Shown: positions 42,099-51,642, counted from the first letter of the stretch. The stretch is DNA of 64,000 nucleotides from Bacteroidales bacterium (GCA_017438975.1 JAFRUH010000033.1:186001-250000), one strand, 5' to 3'. Notes: generated by a model from the sequence alone, not told the origin. Made by a program: numbers and translations.

Positions 42099-44622
42099 TC
42101 CTTTTCGTAATATAAATCCAGGCCGCAGCCGCGAGGAGAAGCAGGTACATCAGTACGGAGGCGATCCGGGAGATCCGGGAGCCAAGCGTATAGGACGGCG
42201 GATCGAAACGCATCGTGAGGTCGTGCTCCCCGGCAGGGACGACGGCACCGCGGAGGGTCCAGTCCGCCCGGAAGATATCGACCGGCGTTCCGTCCTCCAG
42301 GGAAGCCCTCCAGCCGGGATAGTAGACTTCGCTGAAGACGGCGGCGCGTCCGGACGACGCCTTGTAATGGTATTTCACTTCATTCGGGACGTAGGAGGTG
42401 AGCGCGATCCAGTCCGTCGAATCGGCGGGAGCCGCCGGCGCCGTTACCGAACCGAAGTCCGGTCCGAGGATCGCCTCGCTCCCGAGCGGGACCTCGGCGA
42501 GCAGGCCGATTTCCTCGTCCAGGGACGCAGCCTTCCGGAATCCGTCCACGAACCAGGCGTTCCCCAGGCGGGCCGGGTTGTACAGAGGGCGGTTGCCCTT
42601 GGCTATGAAGTACTTGGTATTCAGCAAATTGAAAATCGGGATTCCGGTGAGGAGCGTCTGTCCGTCCATCCGCTCGTTCAAGCCCTTGATCAGGAAGGAG
42701 GTCTCCGCCCGGAGATACCGGTCGATAAGGTCCTGATAGCGCTGGAGCTTGGCGGGACTGTACCCGCCGACGCTCTTGTGGGTGTAGCTCAGGCGGGCGT
42801 CGCTGAAAATGTCGGTGGTAAGGTCGAGAACGCGGAAATCAGGGTCGTCGTCCTTGAGGATTTCGAGGTCGACGGGCCGCATCGCGAACTGTTTTTCGAA
42901 CTTTTTGACGGAGGAGAAATGCTGTCCGTTCAGGTAGCGCTTCCCGACCGAGAAGAGGTTGACGAGGATCAGGAGGCAGATGGCCGCCATGGCGGCATCC
43001 TTCCGCCCGAAGGCAGATTTATTCCGGGCGGAGGTCTTTCCGGAGACAGCCCACCATAAAAGCAGGAAGGAACTGACAATCAGGAAGAAGGAAATCCAGG
43101 CATCGCGGACCAGCAGGGCTTTCCGGTCGGCGGTGAGGGCTTCGAGCAGGGATGCCGTCTTTCCGGCATCCTCCGGTCTCGCGAAGTTCCCCGCAAGGCC
43201 CGGGAAAAGGGCGAAGAGGAGGCAGACTCCGGCGGTAAGCGCCAGGGCGATCCCGCCTTTCCGGAGGAATTCCTTCCGGGGGCAGCCTTCCCGCATCAGG
43301 TGCTCCAGCAGCAGGAACGCGAGCATCGGCAGGGTGAACTGCAGGACGACAAGGCCCATGGACACCGCCCTGAACTTGCTGTAGAACGGGACGAAACGGT
43401 AGAAGAACTTCGTGAAGGGAAGGAACTGGGCCCCGAGGGAAAGGAAGATGGCGACGAGGGTCGCGGCCAGCAGCCACCATTTGTCCTTGCCCTTGTAGAG
43501 GAGCAGTCCCAGGAGGAAAAGGAAGATGGTCACGGCGCCCATGTACATCGGACCCGCGGTCATGGGCTGGGGCCCCCAGTAGACGGAAATGTTCCAGTCC
43601 TGCGGTTTCATCTTGTCTTCCCCGATCCGCTGCAGGGCCTTGTAGGTCTTGAGGCTCGGGGTGATCTTGCTTTCCGAGCTGCCGCCGTTCAGGTTCGGGA
43701 TCATCAGGTTCGGAAGCTCTTCCCAGTGGTAGGACCACATCGAGGCGTAGTCGGTGGAGACGCCTTTCTTCTCATTTCCGGACAGTTCCGATCCGCCGCG
43801 GATCGACTGGGCGGTATACTCATAGAGCGGGACCAGTTTCGAGGCGCTCGTCGCGATGCCGGCGCCGCCCAGCAGGAGCAGGAGCAGGGACGCCGCGGCC
43901 CAACGGCCGGGAAGGACCTTTCTGCGCTCTTTGTCGACGAGGATCCGGATCAGAAGGGCAAGGGCATAGATGCCGATGACAAGGGCCAGGTACCAGGTGA
44001 TCTGGACATGGTCCGCCTTGACCTGGAAGGCGAGGGCGAAGCCGAAAAGGACGGCCCCGAGTACGGTATAGGGAAGCCACTCCTTCCGGGCAGCGTCCTT
44101 TTGGGCGAGAGCCTTGCGGTAAGTGAAGATGACGGCGGCGAGAACCCACGGGAAATAGGCCAGGGCCAGCATCTTGGTGTTGTGCCCGCTCTGGATGATC
44201 TGCATGTTGTAGGAGCAGAAGGTAACGGCGACGGCTCCTCCCATCGCCAGCAGGGGACGGATTCCCAGCGAAAGCATCAGCAGGAAGGCGCCCAGCAGGG
44301 AGATGAACAGATAGCTGGCCGGCCGGCGTCCGGCGTGGCGGACCGCTTCGAACAGGGGTTTGACCCAGTCTCCGGTGTCGTTTCCGGTCAGGAGGATGGT
44401 CGGCATGCCGCTGAACATGGACCCGGTCCATGCCGTCTTGTCCTCCGGGTGGTATTCGTCCCACTGTTTGGCTTCGTGGCTGGCTCCGACGTAACCGGTG
44501 ATGTCCGGGGACTGGACGATTTCTCCCTTGAAGACGGCTTGTGGCACGAAAGCGCAGGAAAGCGCCGCAAAAAAGAGGACTGCGGCGGCGTACAGAAGGA
44601 CTTTTTTATAAACAGGGTTCAT
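42073..44622 (-). CDS. YfhO-type polytopic membrane protein
   Basis: An 849-residue membrane protein: an N-terminal TM helix, a large extracytoplasmic loop (QSPDITGYVGASHEAKQWDEYH), then many TM helices to about residue 600 (for example GAFLLMLSLGIRPLLAMGGAVAVTF), and a C-terminal soluble domain with NLLNTKYFI and SEVYYPGWRASLEDGTPV, both hallmarks of the YfhO family. YfhO in Gram-positives takes part in glycosylating lipoteichoic acid, so a GT-C-like transfer is likely here too. First gene of the seven-gene minus-strand run; the promoter box is at 44655-44648. Confidence 0.9.
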   Translation of the reverse strand: MNPVYKKVLLYAAAVLFFAALSCAFVPQAVFKGEIVQSPDITGYVGASHEAKQWDEYHPEDKTAWTGSMFSGMPTILLTGNDTGDWVKPLFEAVRHAGRRPASYLFISLLGAFLLMLSLGIRPLLAMGGAVAVTFCSYNMQIIQSGHNTKMLALAYFPWVLAAVIFTYRKALAQKDAARKEWLPYTVLGAVLFGFALAFQVKADHVQITWYLALVIGIYALALLIRILVDKERRKVLPGRWAAASLLLLLLGGAGIATSASKLVPLYEYTAQSIRGGSELSGNEKKGVSTDYASMWSYHWEELPNLMIPNLNGGSSESKITPSLKTYKALQRIGEDKMKPQDWNISVYWGPQPMTAGPMYMGAVTIFLFLLGLLLYKGKDKWWLLAATLVAIFLSLGAQFLPFTKFFYRFVPFYSKFRAVSMGLVVLQFTLPMLAFLLLEHLMREGCPRKEFLRKGGIALALTAGVCLLFALFPGLAGNFARPEDAGKTASLLEALTADRKALLVRDAWISFFLIVSSFLLLWWAVSGKTSARNKSAFGRKDAAMAAICLLILVNLFSVGKRYLNGQHFSSVKKFEKQFAMRPVDLEILKDDDPDFRVLDLTTDIFSDARLSYTHKSVGGYSPAKLQRYQDLIDRYLRAETSFLIKGLNERMDGQTLLTGIPIFNLLNTKYFIAKGNRPLYNPARLGNAWFVDGFRKAASLDEEIGLLAEVPLGSEAILGPDFGSVTAPAAPADSTDWIALTSYVPNEVKYHYKASSGRAAVFSEVYYPGWRASLEDGTPVDIFRADWTLRGAVVPAGEHDLTMRFDPPSYTLGSRISRIASVLMYLLLLAAAAWIYITKRNEREGAGS

Positions 44623-44647
44623 CTACAGCGTTTTATCGATGGAGAAA

Positions 44648-44655
44648 CAAAGATA
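44648..44655 (-). promoter_or_regulatory. Putative Bacteroidetes-type promoter for the YfhO-GT operon
   Basis: The minus strand reads TATCTTTG 25 bases before the YfhO ATG, with TTGT about 19 bases upstream as a partial -33 element. It lies between the flippase stop and the YfhO start, so the locus has its own promoter. Confidence 0.5.
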
Positions 44656-44678
44656 AAAGAATGTATGGAAAGTAACAA

Positions 44679-46232
44679 CTATTTGCGCCGTATCACATGG
44701 AAAAGGCGGTTGGCGAAATCTTTCAGCCCGTCTTCCAGGAGTGAGAGCAGGGCTCCGTAGACCAGGAAAGCGGTTGCGCCCGTCACGAAGGCATAGACAA
44801 GGAAGGTCCAGAAGGAAGCTGCGGGATCGATGGGGATGTGGGGAAGGAGCAGGTACACGGCCCCGAAGGCGAAAATGCCGGGGAGGAGGCACCGGACGTA
44901 GAGCGAGATATAGAACCGCAGGGGTTCATGCAGGGCGCTCCTGAAAAGGAAGAAGGGTTTCCAGGAGAAGGTGATGATCAGCTGGCTGATCAGAACGCCG
45001 GCGAGAACGCCGTTGAGGCCGTACCGGCTGCCCAGCAGGATGGACAGCGAGACATTGATGGCGGCTTCGGCGAGAGGGGACCAGATGTCCCGGAAAAGCC
45101 CGTAGGCGTTCAGGTAGTCGTCGACGATGTTCCGGGTATTGCCGATGAAGAACTGGGCGATGATCAGGGCGAGCGTCGTCCTGGGGAGGATGTATTCCGG
45201 TCCGAGCCAGAGGCTGACGAAGGGGTCCGTCAGGAACCACAGACAGATGCAGCAGAGGCCTACGATCAGCATCCGGGAGGAGAAAAGCTCCCGGAAAACC
45301 TTCAGGATCAGTTTCTTGTCTCCCTCTGCGACCATATTGCCGACGCCGGCGGTGATTCCGGAATAGAGGGCGGTCAGGATGGCCGTGAGGTTGGTCGTAA
45401 GGACCAGATAGTTTCCATAATACCCGACGACCGCGAGGGAGGTGTAGGCATAGATGAAGATCGGACTGGACCGGGCCACGGCGTACCCGCCCAGTTTGTG
45501 GAAGGCGATATACTTGGTCTTGCGGATGATATCCGGATACTTGTCCTTCAGGGACAGGTCGACCGGAACGGGCTCCTTGAGATAGGGATAGTTCCGGTCC
45601 ACGATGATGCTGATCAGGATGGTGCTGACCGTGGCGGATGCGGCTTCCAGGCCGAGCCACCAGAGATAGCCCTGCTCCAGGTGCAGGACGGCCAGCATCT
45701 GGAGGACCAGTTTCACGAGCGCGATGAGTTTCGTGCAGAGCAGGACCTTGTAATTCTCCTGGTCGGCGAAGAGGACGTTTTTCTTATAGTTGAAGAAATA
45801 CCAGAGCAGGGAGGAATAGAGCAGGACGGCGTAAGTCGCATACGGATACCAGAGGGGAAGGTCCGACTTGCTGAAAATCTGCGGCATGAAGCAGAAGACG
45901 ACCGCGCTGCCGACCAGGACGAAGGAGCCGATGATCCGGTACAGGCGTCCCTGCAGGGCGACGATTTCCTTGACCGTCTGCCGGTCCTGTTGGAAAAGGG
46001 GCTTGTAGAGCGTTACCGCAACGGCCGTCCCGATGCCGAGTTCCGCCAGGTTGAGGAAGTCCAGGATACTGGCGGCGGTGGAATTCAGGCCCATGACCTC
46101 GACGCCGAGGATCCGGATGAAGATCCGCCGCGAGAAGAACCCGACGAACATGGCGACGGTCTGGAGAATCAGCGCGATCGCGCTGTTCCTCAGACTCTTC
46201 CGTGTCCTTCCATATGATGGATTCCGTGTCAT
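44679..46232 (-). CDS. Oligosaccharide flippase / polysaccharide biosynthesis membrane protein (Wzx-like)
   Basis: A 517-residue MOP-superfamily protein with about 12-14 TM helices. The start IALILQTVAMFVGFFSRRIFIRILGVEVMGLNS is typical of Wzx/PST proteins in capsule and O-antigen loci, as is FLNLAELGIGTAV. Family role: flipping undecaprenyl-linked repeat units across the inner membrane. It overlaps the upstream cutC gene by 4 bases (ATGA) and precedes the YfhO-GT operon in the same direction. Confidence 0.88.
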   Translation of the reverse strand: MTRNPSYGRTRKSLRNSAIALILQTVAMFVGFFSRRIFIRILGVEVMGLNSTAASILDFLNLAELGIGTAVAVTLYKPLFQQDRQTVKEIVALQGRLYRIIGSFVLVGSAVVFCFMPQIFSKSDLPLWYPYATYAVLLYSSLLWYFFNYKKNVLFADQENYKVLLCTKLIALVKLVLQMLAVLHLEQGYLWWLGLEAASATVSTILISIIVDRNYPYLKEPVPVDLSLKDKYPDIIRKTKYIAFHKLGGYAVARSSPIFIYAYTSLAVVGYYGNYLVLTTNLTAILTALYSGITAGVGNMVAEGDKKLILKVFRELFSSRMLIVGLCCICLWFLTDPFVSLWLGPEYILPRTTLALIIAQFFIGNTRNIVDDYLNAYGLFRDIWSPLAEAAINVSLSILLGSRYGLNGVLAGVLISQLIITFSWKPFFLFRSALHEPLRFYISLYVRCLLPGIFAFGAVYLLLPHIPIDPAASFWTFLVYAFVTGATAFLVYGALLSLLEDGLKDFANRLFHVIRRK

Positions 46233-47002
46233 GGGCGGGAAATGGCGGTTAGGATGGCGACGACCTTGCCGGTGGAAGTCTGCCAGATTCCTCCGACGGA
46301 TTCCGAGGCGGAGGCGTGGATTTCCGATGCGCCCGTTTCCGAAAGGATACGTGCGGCGTTTTCCGGCGTAACCCCGCCGCCGGGGAGGATGAGGATGCGT
46401 CCCGCCGCCCTATCCGTGAGCTGCTTCAGAAGCGGGATGCCGGCCTCGGCGGAGGATGCCTGCCCCGAGGTCAGGATGCGGTCAAACCCCAGGCTTGCCA
46501 GGGCTTCCAGGGCGAAAAACGGATCCCGGCAGACATCGAAGGCCCGGTGGAACGTCAGGGAAACGGCCTTCCGGGGCGCGCCCGGAAAGAAATGGCCGTC
46601 GTTCGAGGCGTGGCAGAGGTCGGAGTCCGCCAGTTCCCTGGCGAGGTTCCAGTCCTCGACGGGGCGGACCAGCTCCAGTAGCGCCCGGATGTCCGGATCC
46701 CCGTTTCCGTCGAGGGCCCCGATCACAATGCCGTCAGCGCCGGCCTCCAGGGCCTCTTCGACCTGTCCGGCCATGGTCCCGGTTTCAGCGGGGGTATAAC
46801 GGAAATCACCCGCCCGGCAACGGATCAGGACATGGACAATCAGGTCCGGATAACGCGCCTTGACAGCCCGGAGATCCTCCATGGACGGCGTCAGTCCGTC
46901 CTTTTCGAGGGCGGAGCAGAATTCAATCCGTTCCGCCCCGCCCCGGACGGCTGCGTCGACGCTTGCCGGATTGCCGCAGCAGACTTCGAGAAGGGGGTTC
47001 AT
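46229..47002 (-). CDS. cutC: CutC family protein
   Basis: A 257-residue TIM-barrel protein of standard CutC length. LLEVCCGNPASVDAAVRGGAERIEFCSALEKDGLTPS and DLIVHVLIRCRAGDF are the N-terminal signature; LTFHRAFDVCRDPFFALEAL and GFDRILTSGQASSAEAGI follow, and ILPGGGVTPEN is near the C-terminus. It was named for copper homeostasis, but the biochemical role in bacteria is unsettled. It overlaps both neighbours by 4 bases, so it is translated in line with the fucosidase and flippase. Confidence 0.95.
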   Translation of the reverse strand: MNPLLEVCCGNPASVDAAVRGGAERIEFCSALEKDGLTPSMEDLRAVKARYPDLIVHVLIRCRAGDFRYTPAETGTMAGQVEEALEAGADGIVIGALDGNGDPDIRALLELVRPVEDWNLARELADSDLCHASNDGHFFPGAPRKAVSLTFHRAFDVCRDPFFALEALASLGFDRILTSGQASSAEAGIPLLKQLTDRAAGRILILPGGGVTPENAARILSETGASEIHASASESVGGIWQTSTGKVVAILTAISRP

Positions 47003-48324
47003 TTAAGTTTGATTTCGAGGACAGTATCGATCTCCGCCGGGTCCGGAGCGGGCAGGGTAATCGTCAGGAATCCGTCTTTGGAGGTCTTCCAGAGCCGGTT
47101 CTCTCCGCTCTTGTACTCGGAGACGCCGGTGATTTTTTCCGCAAAGGGAATGACCAGAACGGCCGTCTTCCCGTCGGACGGCAGGTTGGCGGGTTCGAGG
47201 ATATGGAGGAAGACGGAGGTTGCGTTCCGGGTCGAAACGCCCCAGGGCTGCTCCGGAATCGCGGTCTTGTCCGTTCCGTCGACGGTGCGGGAGAAGACCT
47301 TCATCCACCCGCCCATCCCCTTGAGCCGGTCGAGCGCAGGGGCCGGGAGCTGGCCGTCGGCCTGCGGGCCGATGTTGATCAGGAGGTTGGACCCCTTGGC
47401 CGCGGCGCGTACCAGGAGTTGGATCAACTCTTTGACACTCTTGTATTTCTGATCGTCGATCTTGTATCCCCAGGCTCCGTTCATCGTCTGGCACATCTCG
47501 AGGGGCATGATCGTGCTGACTGCCTGGCCGCTCATCCCCGCCTTGTTTTCGCCGGGGAGATCCCGCTCGAACATCTGGAAATCTTCTCCCGGGATGGGTG
47601 CGATGTGGTGGTTGTTGCCGATGAGGCAGGCCGGATCGATGTCGTGGATGAACCGGTAAAGCTCTTCCATCTGCCAGGGAAATCCGGCTTCCCGGTGGTC
47701 CCACATGCCGTCGAACCAGAGGGCGGAGGGATGATACTGGGTCAGGAGCTCGCGAATCTGGGCCTTTTCAAACTCGAGATAATGGTTGTAATCCGCCTTG
47801 GAATCGTCTTTGGCGATGCCGGAACGGCCTTTCGGATAGTCCTCCCGGAGCCAGTCTAGGATGGAATAATAGAAGTGCATGTCCATCCCTTCGGCCTTGA
47901 CGGCCTCGGTGAGCATCCCGGAAACATCTTTTCCATAGGGAGTCCCGTCTACGATGTTGTAAGGGCTTTGGGCGGTGCGGAACATGGAGAAACCGTCATG
48001 GTGCCGGGAGGTCAGGGTGACATAGCCGGCGCCGGCCTCCTTGAACGCCCTGGCCCAGGCGGCCGCATCGAAACGGGCCGGGCAGAAGCCGTTGGCCGCA
48101 CTGTAATAGGCTTCCCGGTCGAGTTTCCCGTTCGACAGGTACCACTCTCCCTGGGCGTATGAGCTGTAGATTCCCCAGTGGAGGAAAATGCCGAGCCGGT
48201 GGGAGGCGAATTTCTCCCGGGCCCGGAGGTTGGATTCGGAGGGAGTATAGGATTCCGTCTGCGCGGAAACGGCCGCCCCGCCGAGGAGCAGGCACAGGAG
48301 CAGGGTGAAGAAACGTTTATTCAT
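46999..48324 (-). CDS. Secreted alpha-L-fucosidase (GH29)
   Basis: A 441-residue protein from ATG 48324 with a signal peptide ending AVSAQ. GH29 motifs: HRLGIFLHWGIYSSYAQGEWY, FDAAAWARAFKEAGAGYVTLTSRHHDGFSMF, and ALWFDGMWDH, where D205 is the expected nucleophile; KGSNLLINIGPQADGQLP closes the barrel. A short beta domain ends the protein. It would release alpha-L-fucose from glycans in the periplasm or outside. Gap to the upstream GH28 gene is 16 bases. Confidence 0.92.
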   Translation of the reverse strand: MNKRFFTLLLCLLLGGAAVSAQTESYTPSESNLRAREKFASHRLGIFLHWGIYSSYAQGEWYLSNGKLDREAYYSAANGFCPARFDAAAWARAFKEAGAGYVTLTSRHHDGFSMFRTAQSPYNIVDGTPYGKDVSGMLTEAVKAEGMDMHFYYSILDWLREDYPKGRSGIAKDDSKADYNHYLEFEKAQIRELLTQYHPSALWFDGMWDHREAGFPWQMEELYRFIHDIDPACLIGNNHHIAPIPGEDFQMFERDLPGENKAGMSGQAVSTIMPLEMCQTMNGAWGYKIDDQKYKSVKELIQLLVRAAAKGSNLLINIGPQADGQLPAPALDRLKGMGGWMKVFSRTVDGTDKTAIPEQPWGVSTRNATSVFLHILEPANLPSDGKTAVLVIPFAEKITGVSEYKSGENRLWKTSKDGFLTITLPAPDPAEIDTVLEIKLK

Positions 48325-48340
48325 ACTAACAGGGTTCGTA

Positions 48341-49720
48341 TCAGTAGGACAGGATCCGGACATTCCGGAAGGCAATCATGGCCGGGTCGGCGAGGTCCGA
48401 TCCGGTTTCGAGGAAAAAGAGGGTGCTGTCGTCCAGGAAGATATCGTGGATCATCGAGAGCGGGCCGCGGGCGGCGACGGCGATCCGGGCGTCCCGACAC
48501 ACGATGCCGGAGATATGGATGTCCGAAAAGTCGGGCAGGAAGGCCTGCGTCTTTGCGACGGCGGCCTTCTCTCCGACGGACTGATTGGCATAGGACGTTT
48601 CGAAAACGATCGCCTCGTCCCGGATGTCGCTCATGTAAATCGATGAGATATAGATATTTCCGCAGCGACCGCCCCGGCCGGGTCCACTTTTGAAGCGGAG
48701 GCCGGTATCCGTTCCGGAGAAGGTATTGTCCCGGACGACGATGTCGAACATCCCCCCGGAGAACTCGGACCCGATGACAAAGCCTCCATGGGCATGGTTG
48801 ACCGTGTTCCCGGCGATCAGGATCCGCCGGCAGGGGCCACCCTTGACCCCGGCCTCGCCGGCTCCGCCCTTGAGGCAGATGCCATCATCGCCGACATCGA
48901 CCCTGCAGCCCGTCACGAGGACGTCCTGCGACTGCATGATGTCGATTCCGTCACCGTTCTGGGCGTTCCAGGGACAACGGACCGTGACTCCGTCGATGAT
49001 GACGTTGCGGCAGCGCTGCGGAACGAGATGGAATTTGGGAGAGTTCTGGATCGTGACGCCGGCGACGAGGACATTCTCGCAGTCCGTGAAACGGATCAGG
49101 TGCGTCCTCAGCCGCTCCTGCTCCTGCGGGGAGGGGGCGGCGTTCTCGAAATGCTTGAGCCCGAAGGGGTACCAGAGCGACCCGTCCTCGGTAACCGTTC
49201 CGCCGAGCCGCCGGAAATCATTCCATTCTACATCGCTGACCTTGCCTCGCTTGACGGCCCGCCACCATTCTCCGTTCCCGTCCAGGGTGCCTTCGCCGGT
49301 CAGGCTGATGTTCTTCCGCTTGCTCGCGGAGAGACCCGGGACCATTCCGGAGCCGTCCTCTTTCAGGAAGAGGGTCTTGTCCGGGGAGAAGAGGACGAGA
49401 GCGTTTTTCTCGAGGTGGAGGTCGATATTGTCCTTCAGGGAAATCGGGCCGGTCAAGTAGATTCCGGCCGGGACGACCAGATGGCCGCCGCCTTGTTTCG
49501 AGAGGGCGGAGATGGCTTTCCGGAAGGCTTCCGTGTTGAGGGCGACGCCGTCCCCGTTTCCGCCGAAATCAAGCAGGGAGACGGTCCGGTCGGGAATGAC
49601 GGGCGCTACCGGTTCGGACAATGCGACGGGAAGATTCCGGTACAGGTCGGTATAGCTGCCGGCCGAAAGGGTCGCAAGGGGGCCGGTAAACAGCATCAAA
49701 AGAAGTAAAATCCGTTTCAT
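48341..49720 (-). CDS. Secreted glycoside hydrolase family 28 (polygalacturonase-like)
   Basis: A 459-residue protein from ATG 49720 with a signal peptide. SLLDFGGNGDGVALNTEAFRKAI is the classic right-handed beta-helix start. GH28 acids and histidine are visible: NGDGIDI with D257, GDDGI with D278 and D279, H311 in HAHGGFVIGSE, and LRFKSG. It would cleave alpha-galacturonosyl or related bonds in pectin-type glycans. With the fucosidase it forms a degradation pair, but no SusC/SusD genes are present here. Confidence 0.92.
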   Translation of the reverse strand: MKRILLLLMLFTGPLATLSAGSYTDLYRNLPVALSEPVAPVIPDRTVSLLDFGGNGDGVALNTEAFRKAISALSKQGGGHLVVPAGIYLTGPISLKDNIDLHLEKNALVLFSPDKTLFLKEDGSGMVPGLSASKRKNISLTGEGTLDGNGEWWRAVKRGKVSDVEWNDFRRLGGTVTEDGSLWYPFGLKHFENAAPSPQEQERLRTHLIRFTDCENVLVAGVTIQNSPKFHLVPQRCRNVIIDGVTVRCPWNAQNGDGIDIMQSQDVLVTGCRVDVGDDGICLKGGAGEAGVKGGPCRRILIAGNTVNHAHGGFVIGSEFSGGMFDIVVRDNTFSGTDTGLRFKSGPGRGGRCGNIYISSIYMSDIRDEAIVFETSYANQSVGEKAAVAKTQAFLPDFSDIHISGIVCRDARIAVAARGPLSMIHDIFLDDSTLFFLETGSDLADPAMIAFRNVRILSY

Positions 49721-49725
49721 ATTCG

Positions 49726-49733
49726 CAAAGATA
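49726..49733 (-). promoter_or_regulatory. Putative Bacteroidetes-type -7 box for GH28-GH29-cutC-flippase
   Basis: The minus strand reads TATCTTTG, ending 5 bases before the GH28 ATG at 49720, so the leader would be very short. Confidence 0.45.
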
Positions 49734-49764
49734 ACAAAATACCGGAATCTGCGGGAGGATTTCT

Positions 49765-49772
49765 TATCTTTG
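49765..49772 (+). promoter_or_regulatory. Putative Bacteroidetes-type -7 box for the GDPD lipoprotein
   Basis: TATCTTTG (TAnnTTTG), 27 bases before the ATG at 49800; divergent from the GH28 promoter. Confidence 0.5.
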
Positions 49773-49799
49773 CAGCAGGAACTAAAGCGAAAGATTGAT

Positions 49800-51131
49800 A
49801 TGAAGACTAACCGGATCCCTGCACTCTGCCTCCTGCTGGCACTCCTCGCGTCCTGCGGAAGAGGCCCCGAACGAATACCCTCCCACGCCGTCATGGCCCA
49901 TCGCGGCTCGACCTACTGGGCGCCCGAGGAAACGGAAAGCGCCTGGCGCTGGGCGCGGGAAACGGGCGCGGACTATCTCGAATCCGACCTCCAATGCACG
50001 AAGGACGGCATCATCCTGGCGAACCACGATGAGAACCTGACCCGGACGACGGATATCGAAGCCGTCTTCGGCGACCGAATTCCCGACAGCCGCATCTCCT
50101 TCTACGAGTCCCTGGGGTTCTCCTCGGCCGACGCCGTGGCCCAGTTCCTCCGGGACAAGGAGACCTTCCGTCCCTTCTATGCAGCCTCCTATTATTATGC
50201 GGAGCTGCTGATGCTGGATGCCGGAAGCTGGTTCAATGCCGCCAACCCCGACCGGGCACGTCCCGCTTTCGAAGGAAGCCAGTATGTGTCCGCCCTGCAG
50301 GACCAGATCGCATATGCCTCCGGAAAGAGGCTCTGCCGCGATACCTCGGGGCGCCGGATCCTGCCCTATGCCATGAAGGAATCCTGCAAGGGGAAGACCC
50401 TGGAAGAGATTTTCCATTCAGCCCCCGAAGGAGGGAAGTATATGGAGATCGTATCCTATGATTTTTCAAAGGCCTATGAACCGGATCCGGAAGACGGAGG
50501 GAACCGGCCCGGCATCTATATCGAATTCAAGGAGCCCGAGGTCAATCCCGAGGATATGGAACAGCGGGTCTATGAGATCCTGGACGCGGAGGGATGGAAT
50601 GTCCTGACCCGCCCCGCGACGGACCGGGACTTCTATAAGGACGGAAAGGTCAATGTCGGAAACACGGGAGGAAAAGTCATCCTCCAGACCTTTTCTCCGG
50701 CCTCCCTCCAAAGGGCGAAAGCCGTCTTCAAGGGGCGTCTTCCGATGTGCTTCCTGCTCTGGCCGCCCTGTCCGGAAGAGATTCCCGGCGGGGACCTTGA
50801 TACGCCGGAAGGCTTCCGGGCGATCCTGAAATGGGCACGGGCCAACGGGGCGAATATCATCGGACCGTCCATCTCCGGAGCTCCGAACGACTATGCGGAA
50901 CTGAACCATGCCTGGCAGGCGGACCTCGTCCGGAAGGCGGGAATGCTGAACCATCCCTATTCTTTCGACACGATCGACCAGATGAAGGAACAGACCGGAC
51001 GTTCGGACGGCTTTTTCACCAACCGGAGCGAGATGACGCTCCGCTTCCTGCTGGAGAAGGGCTTGCGGGGAGAAGGCGCCCCGACGGAAGTTTCCGATGC
51101 CGAAGAAACGCTTGCCCGGCTCGGATACTGA
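49800..51131 (+). CDS. Glycerophosphodiester phosphodiesterase lipoprotein
   Basis: A 443-residue lipoprotein (LLALLASC). The GDPD core is clear: VMAHRGSTYWAPEETESAWRWARETGADYLESDLQCTKDGIILANHDENLTRTTD, with HR, E, D and H at the expected catalytic spacing, and later YIEFKEP. A large insert (about residues 90-210) interrupts the barrel between the first and third strands, making the protein longer than a minimal GDPD. It hydrolyses glycerophosphodiesters to glycerol-3-phosphate and an alcohol, probably at the outer face of a membrane. Confidence 0.87.
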   Translation: MKTNRIPALCLLLALLASCGRGPERIPSHAVMAHRGSTYWAPEETESAWRWARETGADYLESDLQCTKDGIILANHDENLTRTTDIEAVFGDRIPDSRISFYESLGFSSADAVAQFLRDKETFRPFYAASYYYAELLMLDAGSWFNAANPDRARPAFEGSQYVSALQDQIAYASGKRLCRDTSGRRILPYAMKESCKGKTLEEIFHSAPEGGKYMEIVSYDFSKAYEPDPEDGGNRPGIYIEFKEPEVNPEDMEQRVYEILDAEGWNVLTRPATDRDFYKDGKVNVGNTGGKVILQTFSPASLQRAKAVFKGRLPMCFLLWPPCPEEIPGGDLDTPEGFRAILKWARANGANIIGPSISGAPNDYAELNHAWQADLVRKAGMLNHPYSFDTIDQMKEQTGRSDGFFTNRSEMTLRFLLEKGLRGEGAPTEVSDAEETLARLGY

Positions 51132-51149
51132 TTTTTCCGGAAGAATTAT

Positions 51150-51157
51150 TATATTTG
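51150..51157 (+). promoter_or_regulatory. Putative Bacteroidetes-type -7 box for the small outer membrane protein
   Basis: TATATTTG (TAnnTTTG), 20 bases before the ATG at 51178. Confidence 0.48.
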
Positions 51158-51177
51158 TAGAAATAAATCTTTTTAAG

Positions 51178-51621
51178 ATGAAAAAGACAATCCTTATCCT
51201 CGCTGCCCTTATCGGCCTTGCCGTGGCAGCTTCGGCGCAACCCCGCGCTCTCGGTGTCCGTGTCGGTTATGGCGCAGACCTCTCCTATCAGCACGCGCTT
51301 GGCGCTTCGAATTTCCTCGAAGTCGACCTGGGTTGGAAACTGAATCCCAATGCACCCGGCTCTTTCAGCGCAGCCGCTTCGTATGATTTCCAGATAGCTC
51401 CGGCCGGTCCTTTCAACTTCTACGCCGGCCCGGCAGCCCATCTCTGGCTGGTCGAGAAGGCCGGAATCGGTCTTGGTATCGGCGGACAGATCGGATTGGA
51501 ATATCTTTTCTCCGAAATTCCGTTCCAGATCTCCATCGACTGGCGGCCGATGTTCAATCTGATTCCTGACACCGGCTTCGGCTGGTCCAGTTTCGGACTC
51601 GGTCTCCGCTATCTGTTTTAG
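51178..51621 (+). CDS. Small outer membrane beta-barrel protein
   Basis: A 147-residue protein from ATG 51178, with a signal peptide (MKKTILILAALIGLAVAASAQ). The mature part is about eight amphipathic strands, including ALGVRVGYGADLSYQH, NFLEVDLGWKL, GSFSAAASYDFQI, FNFYAGPAAHLWLV, GIGLGIGGQIGLEYLF and SSFGLGLRYLF, with a C-terminal phenylalanine as expected for BAM substrates. It resembles the small OmpW/OmpA-like barrels of Bacteroidetes; no function can be assigned. A terminator hairpin follows 21 bases later. Confidence 0.82.
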   Translation: MKKTILILAALIGLAVAASAQPRALGVRVGYGADLSYQHALGASNFLEVDLGWKLNPNAPGSFSAAASYDFQIAPAGPFNFYAGPAAHLWLVEKAGIGLGIGGQIGLEYLFSEIPFQISIDWRPMFNLIPDTGFGWSSFGLGLRYLF

Positions 51622-51642
51622 CAGTTAACCAAGTATGAATTC

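Noticed and set aside
36854-46232. Complete lasso-peptide biosynthetic cluster
   Set aside because: No lasso cyclase (asparagine synthase-like), no transglutaminase-like leader peptidase and no separate precursor peptide are present.
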